Positions 1 through 9,863 of a DNA stretch of 64,000 nucleotides are shown here, piece after piece; within the stretch, counting starts at the first letter, position 1, and each line of letters begins with the position of its first letter. Under the pieces are notes generated by a model, which saw only the letters and a list, made by a program, of their open reading frames with translations, was not told the DNA's origin and made no database searches. The DNA is taken from positions 68,166 through 132,165 of the forward strand of contig JAJFIX010000023.1 of the NCBI GenBank assembly GCA_021774575.1, given 5' to 3'. This DNA is from Alphaproteobacteria bacterium (lineage in GTDB: Bacteria; Pseudomonadota; Alphaproteobacteria; UBA6615). Position numbers and translations under genes: made by a program.

Positions 1-66
1 GATTTCCCGGGTTTTTTGTTTTCGGGGGGACGTCTTTACAGCCTGGCGCGTATCACCGAAATTTGA
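1..66 (+). CDS. C-terminal tail of an upstream gene (partial)
   Basis: The first frame is open from the window edge to a TGA at 64-66 and reads as 21 residues ending SLARITEI. The tail looks like ordinary coding sequence and lies upstream of the rhamnose genes on the same strand, so it is probably the end of the preceding polysaccharide gene. Nothing about its function can be read from so short a piece. The other two forward frames are also open here, so the call is weak. Confidence 0.3.
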   Translation, partial: DFPGFLFSGGRLYSLARITEI

Positions 67-137
67 GTGGTTGGTGTGGTTGGCTGATTTATGTAGGCTT
101 TCACCTGGTGTTTTGTACTTGCAAGGAGGGGGCGATC

Positions 138-716
138 TTGGAAACAATTTCAACAGATATTGCCGATGTTAAAATATTACGGCCACGTATATTCGAAGAC
201 GAGCGTGGATTTTTTTGCGAAACCTATAATTCTCGTACATTGGCTGCAATCGGCATTGACCTCACTTTTGTCCAGGATAATCATTCCATGTCTGTGGCGA
301 CGGGGACGATTCGCGGTCTTCATTTTCAATCTCCGCCCCATGCCCAGCATAAAATTGTGCGCGTCGTTAGCGGTAAAATACTGGATGTTGCTGTGGATAT
401 CCGGCATGGCTCGCCCAGCTATGGTCGCTATACCAGTGCCATATTGGATCCGACAAGCGGCCAGTTTTCGGTGCCTGTCGGCTTTGCCCACGGGTTCATT
501 ACCTTGGCGCCGAATACCGAAGTCGTCTATAAAACGTCGGATTTTTATGCGCCCGAGTGCGATATGGGTATCGTTTGGAACGATCCGGATATAGCTATTG
601 ACTGGCTGAGTGGCGAGACCATTGATAGTGACAAAAGCGTTACACTTTCGGCTAAGGACCAAAAACTGCCAAAATTTAGTGACATAGAACCGGTGTTTTG
701 GTATCACACATCTTGA
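138..716 (+). CDS. rfbC: dTDP-4-dehydrorhamnose 3,5-epimerase
   Basis: Third enzyme of dTDP-L-rhamnose synthesis; it epimerises dTDP-4-keto-6-deoxyglucose at C3 and C5 in the cytoplasm. The 192-residue protein has the RmlC cupin pattern: DERGFFCETY near residues 21-30, RGLHFQ at 59-64 with the catalytic-type histidine at 62, and VPVGFAHGF further on. I place the start at TTG 138 because a strong Shine-Dalgarno sequence (aaggaggggg, 123-132) sits just upstream and the usual RmlC N terminus begins there. An in-frame TTG at 63 would add 25 residues with no family resemblance. It is the first of four rhamnose genes (C-B-D-A order). Confidence 0.95.
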   Translation: METISTDIADVKILRPRIFEDERGFFCETYNSRTLAAIGIDLTFVQDNHSMSVATGTIRGLHFQSPPHAQHKIVRVVSGKILDVAVDIRHGSPSYGRYTSAILDPTSGQFSVPVGFAHGFITLAPNTEVVYKTSDFYAPECDMGIVWNDPDIAIDWLSGETIDSDKSVTLSAKDQKLPKFSDIEPVFWYHTS

Positions 717-804
717 AGCGGTGTGGCTTTCGAGTAATTCGACTTGGCGGGGAGGGGCTCGCTGCTGTTGATTGTATTTTTAGTAATTATTGAGTTCGTA
801 AATT

Positions 805-1872
805 ATGCGCGTAATTGTAACTGGGGGAGCGGGCTTTATTGGCTCGGCGGTGGTGCGGAGATTGCTTCGTGCCGATCACGAGGTTCTGAATTTCGACCTC
901 ATGACCTATGCCGCCAGCATGGCGACGCTCCGTGACATCGGACATCATCCAAAATATCGATTTGTTCGCGGTGATGTCACCGATACGGCGGCCTTTAATT
1001 ATGTTTTGGCGTCGTTTAGGCCCGATGCGATCATGCATTTGGCCGCCGAATCTCATGTTGATCGTTCAATCGAAAATCCCGAACAGTTTGTCGATACGAA
1101 TGTAATCGGTACCGTTCGATTGCTTGCCGCATGTACGCGGTATTGGGAACGGCTGCCGGCGGCCGACCAACAGACTTTCCGTTTTCACCAGATTTCGACA
1201 GATGAAGTTTTTGGTGAGCTCGGTCCGACGGGGCAGTTCAGCGAACAGAGCCCCTACCAACCCAACTCTCCTTATGCGGCGAGCAAAGCGGCTGCGGATC
1301 ATTTTGTCCGCGCTTGGGGGCGGACCTATGGCCTGCCTGTTGTGTTGAGCAATTGTTCCAATAATTACGGACCGTACCAATTCCCCGAAAAGCTCCTGCC
1401 TTTGATGATCATCAAGGGGTTGGCTGGGGAGCCATTACCGGTTTATGGGGACGGGCAACAGGTGCGCGATTGGCTCTATGTCGATGACCATGCCGATGCC
1501 TTGAAACTCGTTCTTGAGCAGGGCGTGATTGGTGAAAGCTACAATGTCGGCGGTGATTGCGAACGAACAAATTTGTCCATCGTACATGCCATTTGCGATT
1601 TGCTAGACGAGCTTCAACCAAAATCGCGCGGGTCCCACCGTGACCTGATTACCTATGTCACCGATCGACCCGGGCACGATCGCAGATATGCCGTTGATTT
1701 CTCGAAAATTCACCGTGAACTGGGGTGGTCGCCGAGAGAGACATTTGACTCCGGGATCGAAAAAACCGTGCGTTGGTACGTCAACTTTCGTTCCTGGTGG
1801 GAGCCGATTTTGAGCGGCGACTATGCCGGTGACCGGCTGGGTGAACGGTTGATGGCTGCCGGTGATGACTGA
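805..1872 (+). CDS. rfbB: dTDP-glucose 4,6-dehydratase
   Basis: Second enzyme of dTDP-L-rhamnose synthesis, converting dTDP-glucose to dTDP-4-keto-6-deoxyglucose with bound NAD. The 355-residue protein is an extended short-chain dehydrogenase: the Rossmann glycine motif GGAGFIG is at residues 7-13, the dehydratase signature STDEVFG at 131-137, and the YxxxK pair is Y157 and K161. The length is normal for the family. Its stop overlaps the start of rfbD, which indicates translational coupling. The 88-bp gap from rfbC has no clear promoter, so one transcript is likely. Confidence 0.97.
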   Translation: MRVIVTGGAGFIGSAVVRRLLRADHEVLNFDLMTYAASMATLRDIGHHPKYRFVRGDVTDTAAFNYVLASFRPDAIMHLAAESHVDRSIENPEQFVDTNVIGTVRLLAACTRYWERLPAADQQTFRFHQISTDEVFGELGPTGQFSEQSPYQPNSPYAASKAAADHFVRAWGRTYGLPVVLSNCSNNYGPYQFPEKLLPLMIIKGLAGEPLPVYGDGQQVRDWLYVDDHADALKLVLEQGVIGESYNVGGDCERTNLSIVHAICDLLDELQPKSRGSHRDLITYVTDRPGHDRRYAVDFSKIHRELGWSPRETFDSGIEKTVRWYVNFRSWWEPILSGDYAGDRLGERLMAAGDD

Positions 1873-2803
1873 TCCGAAAACCCATGTTCTGATCGCCGGG
1901 GCAAATGGTCAATTAGGGTTAGAGTTGCAGCGGCAGTCTTGGCCCAGTTCGGTGCAGATCCATGCCTGCGACCGGCAAGCGCTGGATATTACAGATGGCG
2001 GCAGCGTCGCGCGATTTATTGAACAGGGTCGGTTTGGCTGGGTGATAAATGCCGCCGCATACACAAATGTGGATGCGGCCGAAGATGACCAGGAGGCCGC
2101 TTTTGCCGTAAATGAATTGGGCGCCCAGAATTTAGCCAGGGCGTGTCAAGTTTCTGGGGCAGCGCTGATCCATATTTCGACCGATTATGTTTTCGATGGG
2201 TCCCAGCAAACTCCGTACGCAGAAGAAGATGCCGTAAATCCCATGGGGGTTTACGGGGCAAGTAAACTGGCGGGCGAGGTGGCGATCCGCGACGCTCTGC
2301 AATCACATATCATTCTTCGCACTGCCTGGTTGGTGAGTGCTCACGGTAAGAATTTCGTTAGGACCATGATCCGTCTGGCTGGCGAGCGTGACGAGTTGCG
2401 GGTGGTTGCCGACCAAACCGGGTCCCCAACAGCGGCGGGTGATTTGGCCGCAGCGATTGTAAATATCATCACTTCACTCATGGTGGATGGAGATCCTCGG
2501 TTCGGTCCGATTTGGGGCACCTATCATTGTTCGAATAGCGGTGCCGCCAGCTGGTGCGACCTCGCCGGCCACATTGTCAAAACATTAGAATTTAATGCCA
2601 AAGCAAAACCGATCGTGACGCCGGTCACGACGAGCGAATATCCGACCCCGGCCAGGAGGCCGCAAAATTCGCGCCTAAATTGCAGTAAAATTGGTCGCAC
2701 TTTTGGAGTGAATATGAGGCCTTGGCGGGTGGCCGTTACCGAAATTATTCGGGAACAGGCGATAATCGGGCATGGCACAGGGTCTGTAGGAGCCGCGGCA
2801 TGA
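1865..2803 (+). CDS. rfbD: dTDP-4-dehydrorhamnose reductase
   Basis: Final step of dTDP-L-rhamnose synthesis, the NAD(P)H-dependent reduction of dTDP-4-keto-rhamnose. The protein shows GANGQLG at residues 12-18, STDYVFDG at 105-112, and the catalytic YxxxK as Y130 and K134. The ATG at 1865 lies inside the end of rfbB (8-bp overlap); a GTG at 1862 would add a single residue and cannot be excluded. The gene ends in an ATGA overlap with rfbA, so the three are read as a coupled series. At 312 residues it is slightly longer than many family members because of a short C-terminal extension. Confidence 0.96.
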   Translation: MTDPKTHVLIAGANGQLGLELQRQSWPSSVQIHACDRQALDITDGGSVARFIEQGRFGWVINAAAYTNVDAAEDDQEAAFAVNELGAQNLARACQVSGAALIHISTDYVFDGSQQTPYAEEDAVNPMGVYGASKLAGEVAIRDALQSHIILRTAWLVSAHGKNFVRTMIRLAGERDELRVVADQTGSPTAAGDLAAAIVNIITSLMVDGDPRFGPIWGTYHCSNSGAASWCDLAGHIVKTLEFNAKAKPIVTPVTTSEYPTPARRPQNSRLNCSKIGRTFGVNMRPWRVAVTEIIREQAIIGHGTGSVGAAA

Positions 2804-3705
2804 AAGGTATAATTCTTGCAGGGGGCACAGGAAGCCGCCTGCATCCGATCACCTATAGTGTCTGTAAGCAATTGCTGCCGGTCTACGACAAACCGATGAT
2901 TTATTACCCGCTGTCGATTTTGATGCTGGCCGGAATTAGGGATGTCCTAGTCATTACCACCCCCGAGGACCAAACACTGTTTCGCAATCTTTTGGGCGAT
3001 GGCAGCAAGTGGGGGATTGCCATTAGCTACGCGGCCCAGCCGGAACCGGGGGGATTGGCCCAGGCCTTCACCATTGGCCGCGACTTTATAGATGGCCAAG
3101 CTTGCGCCCTTGTTCTGGGTGACAATATCTTTTTTGGCCATGGTCTTGGGGCGCAACTAAAACAAGCTGTCGCAAATACAAAAGGCGCGACCGTGTTTGC
3201 CTATGGCGTCCACGACCCGGAGAGATACGGTGTTGTGGAATTTGACGATGCGGGGCGGGCCGTTAGCCTGGAGGAAAAACCGGACAACCCACGGTCACGG
3301 TGGGCGGTAACGGGGCTCTATTTTTACGACAAAAATGTTGTCGATTATGCCGCCGCGCTCAAGCCGTCACCGCGCGGCGAACTGGAAATCACCGACCTAA
3401 ATCGGGTTTATCTGGAGCGCGGCGAATTGGATGTCGAATGTTTGGGGCGCGGCTATGCCTGGTTCGATACCGGGACCTTCGATTCCCTGGCTGAGGCGAC
3501 CGAATTTGTTCGTGTGTTGGAACACCGCCAAAGGCAAAAAATTGCATGTGTCGAAGAAATTGCCTGGCAGGAGGGATTCATTACTGCCGGGCAGCTGCTC
3601 GAACTTGCCAAGCCGCTGGAGAAAAGTGGGTTTGGCGCCTATCTCACGGATTTGGTTCGCCAAGATGAGCTTGGGAATTCTCATGACGCAGTCAGACAGG
3701 GGTAA
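2800..3705 (+). CDS. rfbA: Glucose-1-phosphate thymidylyltransferase
   Basis: First enzyme of the dTDP-rhamnose pathway; it makes dTDP-glucose from glucose-1-phosphate and dTTP. The N terminus carries the nucleotidyltransferase signature GGTGSRLHP at residues 8-16, followed by [17 protein letters not shown] at 23-39. [13 protein letters not shown] and [11 protein letters not shown] are further family landmarks. I chose ATG 2800, which overlaps the rfbD stop as ATGA and gives 301 residues, the usual length. An upstream in-frame start inside rfbD would add a nonhomologous stretch. It completes the rml set, so the organism can make L-rhamnose for the polysaccharide encoded here. Confidence 0.96.
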   Translation: MKGIILAGGTGSRLHPITYSVCKQLLPVYDKPMIYYPLSILMLAGIRDVLVITTPEDQTLFRNLLGDGSKWGIAISYAAQPEPGGLAQAFTIGRDFIDGQACALVLGDNIFFGHGLGAQLKQAVANTKGATVFAYGVHDPERYGVVEFDDAGRAVSLEEKPDNPRSRWAVTGLYFYDKNVVDYAAALKPSPRGELEITDLNRVYLERGELDVECLGRGYAWFDTGTFDSLAEATEFVRVLEHRQRQKIACVEEIAWQEGFITAGQLLELAKPLEKSGFGAYLTDLVRQDELGNSHDAVRQG

Positions 3706-3710
3706 GGCCG

Positions 3711-6700
3711 ATGACCCTCATTTTACACCGCGTAGAGGGATGGGAATTCGAAGAAATTGAGGACCCATTTCTAGCCCATTCAAATAATAATGATCGCGCC
3801 GAAGGCGATGGTCGTGTTCGCCCGTCTGCGCCGGGGCGCCTCGCAACGCCGGAACTCACCACATTATTGGGGGCGCGAACGAAAACCAAACGACGGGGCG
3901 GACCGCACCCCGACGCAAAAGATAGAACGGCCTTGCTGGTTCTCGGCGGTCATCGGTCGGGCACTAGCGCCCTTACGCGGATGTTGAGCATTGCAGGCGC
4001 GCGACTGCCGGCCACGCTGATGGGGGCGGCTGACAGTAATGAGAAAGGGCACTGGGAGTCCGAATCTCTCGTGGCATGTCACGATGCTCTGCTTACACAA
4101 TTGTCAAGTTCATGGGACGATTGGCAGGAACTTGATTTGAACCGCGTGTCGCTTAAAGACCGGCAAGCGGCAAAAACCGAGATCGCAACACAGGTGGATC
4201 GAGAATATAGCGATGCCGCTCTTTTTGCAGTCAAGGATCCGCGTATCTGCAGGTTCGTGCCATTTTTTAGGGACGCTCTGTCTGAGTTGAATTGCAATAT
4301 TAGGGTTGCGTTGCCTTTCCGCAATCCACTGGAGGTCATTGCGTCCCTGAGGGCGCGAAATGGCATGGGCCGCACCGACGCAGCGCTCTTATGGTTACGC
4401 CATGTGCTGGAGGCCGAACTTGGGTCTCGCGATTTACCGCGGGTCGTTCTTTCCTATGACGCCCTACTGAATGATTGGCAAACAATATATGAGCGCTTGG
4501 AGGCGGAGGCCGGGGTAAACTGGCCTTTCGCGGCGAACGAAATATCCGACCAGATCACCAAGTTTCTTGACCCGACCAGCCGCCATCATGCGCGTACCAC
4601 GGAAGAGGTATTGCTGGATCCGAAATTATCCAACTGGGTTGCTGAGGTTTATCAGGCAATGTTGGTGCTAGAGCAAAGCCCAAACTCAAACGCAGCCTGC
4701 GCCAAACTGGATGATATTCATCGTGAATTTAACCAAGCCTCACCTGTTCTTCGTCAGATGCGTGACGACGTTTATTCTTCTTGGGCGAAAGAGAGTGAAA
4801 AGCAAAAGGCTGAACTCAAGGAACAAGGAACTAAAGCAGGACAGCTCGAGGCGAATATTGACCAAAAAGAGTCGGAACTAAGTGATCTTGCGGCCGATTT
4901 GGCGTCGTCTGAGACCAGGGCAAATGAACTTGCTAAAAAGCTACAGCAAAAACATATCGAATTAAATGATCTGTCTTCCGTCAAGACAAAGATTGAGGTT
5001 CGGGCCGAGCAGCGCGGCGCATTTCTTGCGCAAAAGAACAAGGAACTCGATGCCCTTCGCACCGCCCAATTGACGGCAAAATCGGAGATAGAACGGCTTC
5101 ATTCGAGCCTTGCAGAAAAGCAAAAACTGGTCGAGGACGGTCGTATCGCCCAATTGCAGGTTGAGGAAGGTAGCGGTCAAATTGCTGCTAGCCTCGCGGC
5201 CAAGGAAGTAGAATATGAGCGGTCGATTTCAGCCAACGGCAAAATCGGTCAGCGCATAAGTTGGCTGCGGGCTCAAGTAAAGCGTGGAAATACGGATCTT
5301 TCGGTGATCAACGAGGCGCTGAATTTATCGAAGAGAGATAGCCGGAACAACTTGGCCCGGTTTGAGCAGAAGGTGACTGAGCATTCCCAATTAAGGGCGC
5401 AGTTTCTACGATTGAAAGCGGACGGCATAAACCTCTCGGCGAGATTGGAAAAAAGTGATTCAAAACTGACGATTACGAGCCAAGAGCTTGATATTTCAAG
5501 GGGCAAAGCGCGAAAACTAGAGCGGGCAGAAATTGAACGAGGCACCGCATTATCGGCAATCAATTCGGCAAATGAGCGGATCGAACAACTAAATTCAATT
5601 TTGCATGAAAAGGACTCAACGTTAGCTGAGTTATATTTGGAAAATTCGGATGTACGCACGCGTGCGGAGGCGTTTTCTGCTGAAATTTCAGCCAAACATT
5701 TGGAATTTGAACGGCTGCAGGAATTGCATAGCCGAGCGGAAGACGACCGCCAACGTTACAAAACAGGCTTGAAGGAAAGCGCTGCGGAAATTGCTCATTT
5801 AACCGATACCGTTGTTGGGCGTAGTAATAAGTTAGCCGATGCACTCCAATCTCGCGAGATTGTCCGAAATGAGGCAGAGCAGTTGCAACGGGACCTGTCT
5901 CGGTATGAGAAGCTTCTCCAGTGGCATGAAACAGGCCGGTCCGAATTCAAGGGCTATATCTATGAGCAAATCGAAAAAGACATACATTTATCGAAAAAAA
6001 TATATATTGATAATTTACATTACATAAAATTACAGAAAATGTTTCCTTGGACTAGACGCGCATATTACTTGATTGAAGAGAAGATTATACTGGCCTCCGG
6101 GTTGTTTGATGCGCTGTACTATGAATCAACATATGGAAACAGCTACTCGGGTCAACTCTCCGCTGTCAGTCATTTCGTCCGCCATGGTTCGAAGAATAAG
6201 TGTAATCCGAATAGCATGTTTGACACGGATTTCTACGTTCAAACCAACTTGGATGGTGAAGAAACGGCTCTAAATCCACTCATACACTATATTGTGTCAG
6301 GCGCTGAAAGTGGGTTGAAGCCACATCCCTATTTTCCCGATAACTACAAGAATAATACACTCGATGTTTCGAAAATAAATCCGCTTCGACATTACCTAGC
6401 CTATAATCGTGGCGATTCTAATCCCAATACAGATCTCCCGGACGGTGACGTAAATACCAGATGGCTGGCTCGCGTAGGGGACGTAAATTATTCGGCACTT
6501 CGATCAATATTTGAACATTTTGGGCTGCGCGGCCGCATCGATTGGAAGGCTCCGGGCGATATTGAGGCGCATCGGGCACCTGAATATGTGCAATTCATCA
6601 ATACGCTGGCGGATAATTATTCGGCCCCGACAGGTAATTGCGACGTTTCAATAGTGATCGCGACTTATAAGGAGTTGCGTTATAGCCTTGCTTGCATTGC

Positions 6701-8549
6701 CTCCCTCCTAGTTTCCCCGACGCGGTATTCTTTTGAAATAATCGTGGCAGACGACGGGTCGCCAGATGGATCGGCTGATATTTTATCGCAAATCGATGGA
6801 GTCAGGCTGCTGGCCGACAAGGAAAATGTCGGATTTTTACGCAACTGCAATCGTGCGGCCGATACAGCAATTGGCAAATATATTGTCATGCTGAATAACG
6901 ACACGATGGTTTTACCGGGTTGGCTGGACGAACTAATTGGCACCCTTGAACGCGATGAGCAAGTTGGGCTTGTTGGATCGAAATTATTATTTCCAGACGG
7001 GAAACTGCAGGAGGCGGGTGGGATCATTTGGCAGGATGGAAGCGGTTGGAACTTTGGGCGGCTCGGAAATGCGGGTGCGCCTGAGTTCAATTACGCCCGC
7101 GATGTCGATTATTGCTCGGGCGCGTCAATCGCCCTTCGTCGCTTGGATTGGATTGAGTTGGGCGGATTTGACGAGCATTTCGCTCCGGCCTATTACGAGG
7201 ATACTGACCTGGCATTTCGTGTTCGGGGGGCTGGGAAAAGGGTGCTTTACCAACCTTTGTCCGAAATCATTCATTTTGAGGGAATTAGTTCCGGCACCGA
7301 TTTATCGAGCGGCGTCAAACGCTTTCAAGTTGAAAACAAAGTGAAATTCATTGAAAGCTGGTTTTCCGCCCTCGAGTCCCATGGCAGTTCAGAGGCGCCC
7401 CCCGGTTTGTTTTTCAATCGCCCGGTGAAAGGTAAGGCACTTCTGATCGACGAGCGTACGCCAGAACCGGATATGGATTCAGGGTCGGTCGACACCTTCA
7501 ATACACTAAAGATCTTTAAAAATTTGGGGTACGAAACGGTATTTATCCCTAGGAATATGGCCCATGTCGGTCGCTACACAACGGATCTACAGCGTTTGGG
7601 TGTGAAGACCGTCTATGCTCCGTCCCATAACGGATCCATTATTGATGCCGCGATTGCTGAGGCCGCGGACGCAGACGTCATCCTTATTTACCGCGTTACT
7701 ATGGCGTCTGATCTTCTTGACCTGATCAAGGAGGCAGCCCCTGAGACGGCGGTTATTGTCTTTAATACTGTTGATTTGCACTTTTTGCGCGAGAAAAGAG
7801 CCGCAAAAATTAGTAAGTCGACGGTGGGACGGCGCAAAGCGATGAAAACCCGCACGGCGGAACTTGCTGCAATGCGGAAAAGCGATGCGACGATTTTGCT
7901 GAGTGAGCACGAGGTGGAGGTGATCCAGGACATCGATCCGAAAATCAACACCTATCGTATTCCCATTATGCGCGATGTACCGGGCCGGGGTGATACAAAT
8001 TTTGAGCAACGGTCCGACGTCGTTTTTCTCGGCGGTTTCGAGCATACCCCGAATGGAGATGCCGTTGAGTATTTCGCGCGCGAAGTCTGGCCACTGGTTG
8101 CCGCAAGAAAAAGTGGCGCCAAGTTCATAATTGCCGGCAGCAAAATGCCACAAGAAATCAAGGATTTGGCGAGTGAGGATATTGTCATTCGCGGTTTTGT
8201 GGAAGACCTGCCCGAATTGTTTAATTCGTGCCGTATGACCGTCGCGCCACTGCGTTTCGGCGCTGGCCTTAAAGGAAAGGTCATTTCGAGTTTAAGCCAC
8301 GGCGTCCCCGTTGTCGCGACCCCCATCGCGGCAGAAGGTTCGGGCCTGAAACACGGAACACATTTGTTGATAGGAGATTCCGCCGAAGAGATGGCCCAAG
8401 CTATTGACCGTTGTTATTCCGACCCAGACCTCTGGAACCATTTGTCTGTGCACGGGCTGCAGTTTTGCGAGGAGAATTTTTCAATCAATACAGTGACCCG
8501 CTTACTGGGTGACCTCATAGCGGGGACCAAGAAACAGACCCGCCCGTGA
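3711..8549 (+). CDS. Multidomain sulfotransferase / coiled-coil / GT2 / GT4 glycosyltransferase
   Basis: A 1612-residue fusion, probably acting at the inner face of the membrane on a surface glycan. Residues about 75-330 form a sulfotransferase-like P-loop domain (GGHRSGTSAL, 79-88, is the expected PAPS-phosphate loop). Residues about 353-735 are a long charged coiled coil rich in Glu, Lys and Leu. Residues about 790-930 hold short FDxxFY / NPLxHY repeats of a kind seen beside glycosyltransferases. A family 2 glycosyltransferase follows (about 970-1215; VADDGSPDGS and a NND metal-site motif at 1062-1064). A GT4-type glycosyltransferase ends the protein (about 1240-1612; GGFEHTPNGDAVEYF). It starts five bases after rfbA and continues that operon. 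Substrates cannot be read from sequence; rhamnosyl transfer is an inference from the neighbours. Confidence 0.88.
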   Translation: MTLILHRVEGWEFEEIEDPFLAHSNNNDRAEGDGRVRPSAPGRLATPELTTLLGARTKTKRRGGPHPDAKDRTALLVLGGHRSGTSALTRMLSIAGARLPATLMGAADSNEKGHWESESLVACHDALLTQLSSSWDDWQELDLNRVSLKDRQAAKTEIATQVDREYSDAALFAVKDPRICRFVPFFRDALSELNCNIRVALPFRNPLEVIASLRARNGMGRTDAALLWLRHVLEAELGSRDLPRVVLSYDALLNDWQTIYERLEAEAGVNWPFAANEISDQITKFLDPTSRHHARTTEEVLLDPKLSNWVAEVYQAMLVLEQSPNSNAACAKLDDIHREFNQASPVLRQMRDDVYSSWAKESEKQKAELKEQGTKAGQLEANIDQKESELSDLAADLASSETRANELAKKLQQKHIELNDLSSVKTKIEVRAEQRGAFLAQKNKELDALRTAQLTAKSEIERLHSSLAEKQKLVEDGRIAQLQVEEGSGQIAASLAAKEVEYERSISANGKIGQRISWLRAQVKRGNTDLSVINEALNLSKRDSRNNLARFEQKVTEHSQLRAQFLRLKADGINLSARLEKSDSKLTITSQELDISRGKARKLERAEIERGTALSAINSANERIEQLNSILHEKDSTLAELYLENSDVRTRAEAFSAEISAKHLEFERLQELHSRAEDDRQRYKTGLKESAAEIAHLTDTVVGRSNKLADALQSREIVRNEAEQLQRDLSRYEKLLQWHETGRSEFKGYIYEQIEKDIHLSKKIYIDNLHYIKLQKMFPWTRRAYYLIEEKIILASGLFDALYYESTYGNSYSGQLSAVSHFVRHGSKNKCNPNSMFDTDFYVQTNLDGEETALNPLIHYIVSGAESGLKPHPYFPDNYKNNTLDVSKINPLRHYLAYNRGDSNPNTDLPDGDVNTRWLARVGDVNYSALRSIFEHFGLRGRIDWKAPGDIEAHRAPEYVQFINTLADNYSAPTGNCDVSIVIATYKELRYSLACIASLLVSPTRYSFEIIVADDGSPDGSADILSQIDGVRLLADKENVGFLRNCNRAADTAIGKYIVMLNNDTMVLPGWLDELIGTLERDEQVGLVGSKLLFPDGKLQEAGGIIWQDGSGWNFGRLGNAGAPEFNYARDVDYCSGASIALRRLDWIELGGFDEHFAPAYYEDTDLAFRVRGAGKRVLYQPLSEIIHFEGISSGTDLSSGVKRFQVENKVKFIESWFSALESHGSSEAPPGLFFNRPVKGKALLIDERTPEPDMDSGSVDTFNTLKIFKNLGYETVFIPRNMAHVGRYTTDLQRLGVKTVYAPSHNGSIIDAAIAEAADADVILIYRVTMASDLLDLIKEAAPETAVIVFNTVDLHFLREKRAAKISKSTVGRRKAMKTRTAELAAMRKSDATILLSEHEVEVIQDIDPKINTYRIPIMRDVPGRGDTNFEQRSDVVFLGGFEHTPNGDAVEYFAREVWPLVAARKSGAKFIIAGSKMPQEIKDLASEDIVIRGFVEDLPELFNSCRMTVAPLRFGAGLKGKVISSLSHGVPVVATPIAAEGSGLKHGTHLLIGDSAEEMAQAIDRCYSDPDLWNHLSVHGLQFCEENFSINTVTRLLGDLIAGTKKQTRP

Positions 8550-8692
8550 AAACATGGAAACTAACCAATATAGAGCAGTTGTATTTATTCTCCTTTTCGA
8601 TGTGCTAATGTAGCTAGCCTTACCCGAGTATCTGAGATTAAGTATACGAGTTTGCGTCAGGTGGTTTCGTAATCGATTTTGGAGTCTAAATT

Positions 8693-9685
8693 TTGATTAG
8701 TACAGACAATGATCACATTGAGGCGGAAAAAGCTCAATTTTCCAAAGAAACGAAATGGCAAGAATTACCGAAAATCCATGGGTATTGGAGTAACCGATAT
8801 CTTGCACCAAAGATGAAGGAGGTGTACGGGGGATTAGGAATGCCGTATTTTTTTTCTAAGGGCCTTGTTTATGGTCGTTCCAAGAAAGAAAAAATTCGAA
8901 TATTAAGTATTGGAAGTGGCCTCTGTAAAGTTGAACAAAAAATTGGTGTTCTATTAAACGAACTTGGTTTTACAGATGTTCATATCGAATGTTTAGAGAT
9001 GTCGCCCGAGCGTTGCGAAGCAGCGAGAAATCGTTTTTTAAGGGACGGCGTGTCGGATATTATTTCAGTTACCGAGGTAAGTATCAACGATTGGAATCCT
9101 TGTAAGCATTATACTTCGGTTATGGCGAACCACTCTCTACACCACTTCACCAACCTAGAAGATATTTTTCAAATTATAGTCGAAATCATGGATGATAACG
9201 GTCAATTTGTGGTTAATGATATGATTGGAAGGAATGGTCACCAGCGGTGGAGCGAAGTTCTTGAATATTTAACTGCTATTTGGAGGATTATTCCAAGAAA
9301 ATATAAGTTGGACCGGCATGAGGGTAAGTATTACGACGTATATGAAAACATTGATTACTCTATTCGTACGAACGAAGGAATCCGAGCTCAAGATATTTTG
9401 CCACTCTTGAATAGATCATTTAAGGCCACCCGATTTGTGGCCGAAGGTGGTCTGATTGACATTTTCGTCGACCGTAAATTTGGACATAATTTTGATATCA
9501 ATACCCAGGAAGACAAAGCTCTGATAGATCAAATTGCATTCATGAATACAACTTTGATTGAGGCAGGAATTATAAAACCCACAATGATGTTAGCATGGTT
9601 TAGAAAGTCAAATGTGTTCGTTGAATCAGCTAAAATACACGGGAACTGGTCACAAGAATTTTGTACTCGGGATCCTCGTGTGTAA
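8693..9685 (+). CDS. SAM-dependent class I methyltransferase
   Basis: A 330-residue protein with a class I methyltransferase core: ILSIGSGLCKVEQKIG is motif I near residue 70, ECLEMSPERCEAAR gives the acidic strand-2 end, and ANHSLHHFTNLEDIF is the usual post-motif II region. The start is TTG 8693, supported by GGAG at 8681-8684 and by the absence of another in-frame start for about 40 residues. Base composition is clearly more AT-rich than the rfb genes, suggesting separate origin. It probably methylates a sugar or lipid-linked glycan of the adjacent pathway, but nothing in the sequence names the acceptor. Confidence 0.82.
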   Translation: MISTDNDHIEAEKAQFSKETKWQELPKIHGYWSNRYLAPKMKEVYGGLGMPYFFSKGLVYGRSKKEKIRILSIGSGLCKVEQKIGVLLNELGFTDVHIECLEMSPERCEAARNRFLRDGVSDIISVTEVSINDWNPCKHYTSVMANHSLHHFTNLEDIFQIIVEIMDDNGQFVVNDMIGRNGHQRWSEVLEYLTAIWRIIPRKYKLDRHEGKYYDVYENIDYSIRTNEGIRAQDILPLLNRSFKATRFVAEGGLIDIFVDRKFGHNFDINTQEDKALIDQIAFMNTTLIEAGIIKPTMMLAWFRKSNVFVESAKIHGNWSQEFCTRDPRV

Positions 9686-9728
9686 CATATCCATATTGTT
9701 GTTTTGAAAAAAATATTCGGAGAATTCG

Positions 9729-9863
9729 GTGGGCGTACTCCTGGACGATGGCCTGTCCCTCGCTGCGGAAGATACGGAAAAACTGTCTGTCAGGTACGAA
9801 TTGATCAGCAAAAAATTTCTGATCAATTTTGCCAACCGATGTGGGTCAATTAGGGCATTCTAG
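9729..9863 (+). CDS. Possible small protein of 44 residues
   Basis: A short reading frame begins at GTG 9729, six bases after a GGAG sequence (9719-9722), and ends at TAG 9861-9863, overlapping the stop of the convergent sulfotransferase gene. The predicted product reads like real protein (GVLLDDGLSLAAEDTEKLSV near its start) with acidic and then basic segments. I do not recognise it. It could also be a relic of a decayed gene, and its last third lies in a 10-bp stem-loop, which argues for caution. Confidence 0.28.
   Translation: MGVLLDDGLSLAAEDTEKLSVRYELISKKFLINFANRCGSIRAF
9799..9828. terminator. Stem-loop between convergent genes
   Basis: AATTGATCAG (9799-9808) pairs perfectly with CTGATCAATT (9819-9828) around a 10-nt A/T loop, and TT follows on the plus strand. 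It lies between the rightward methyltransferase and the leftward sulfotransferase, where a bidirectional terminator would be expected. The U-run is short. Confidence 0.5.

Noticed and set aside
5273-5695. Antisense frame within the coiled-coil region of the 1612-residue gene
   Set aside because: It is rich in serine and cysteine as expected from the reverse complement of a Glu/Lys-rich coiled coil; no start signal.
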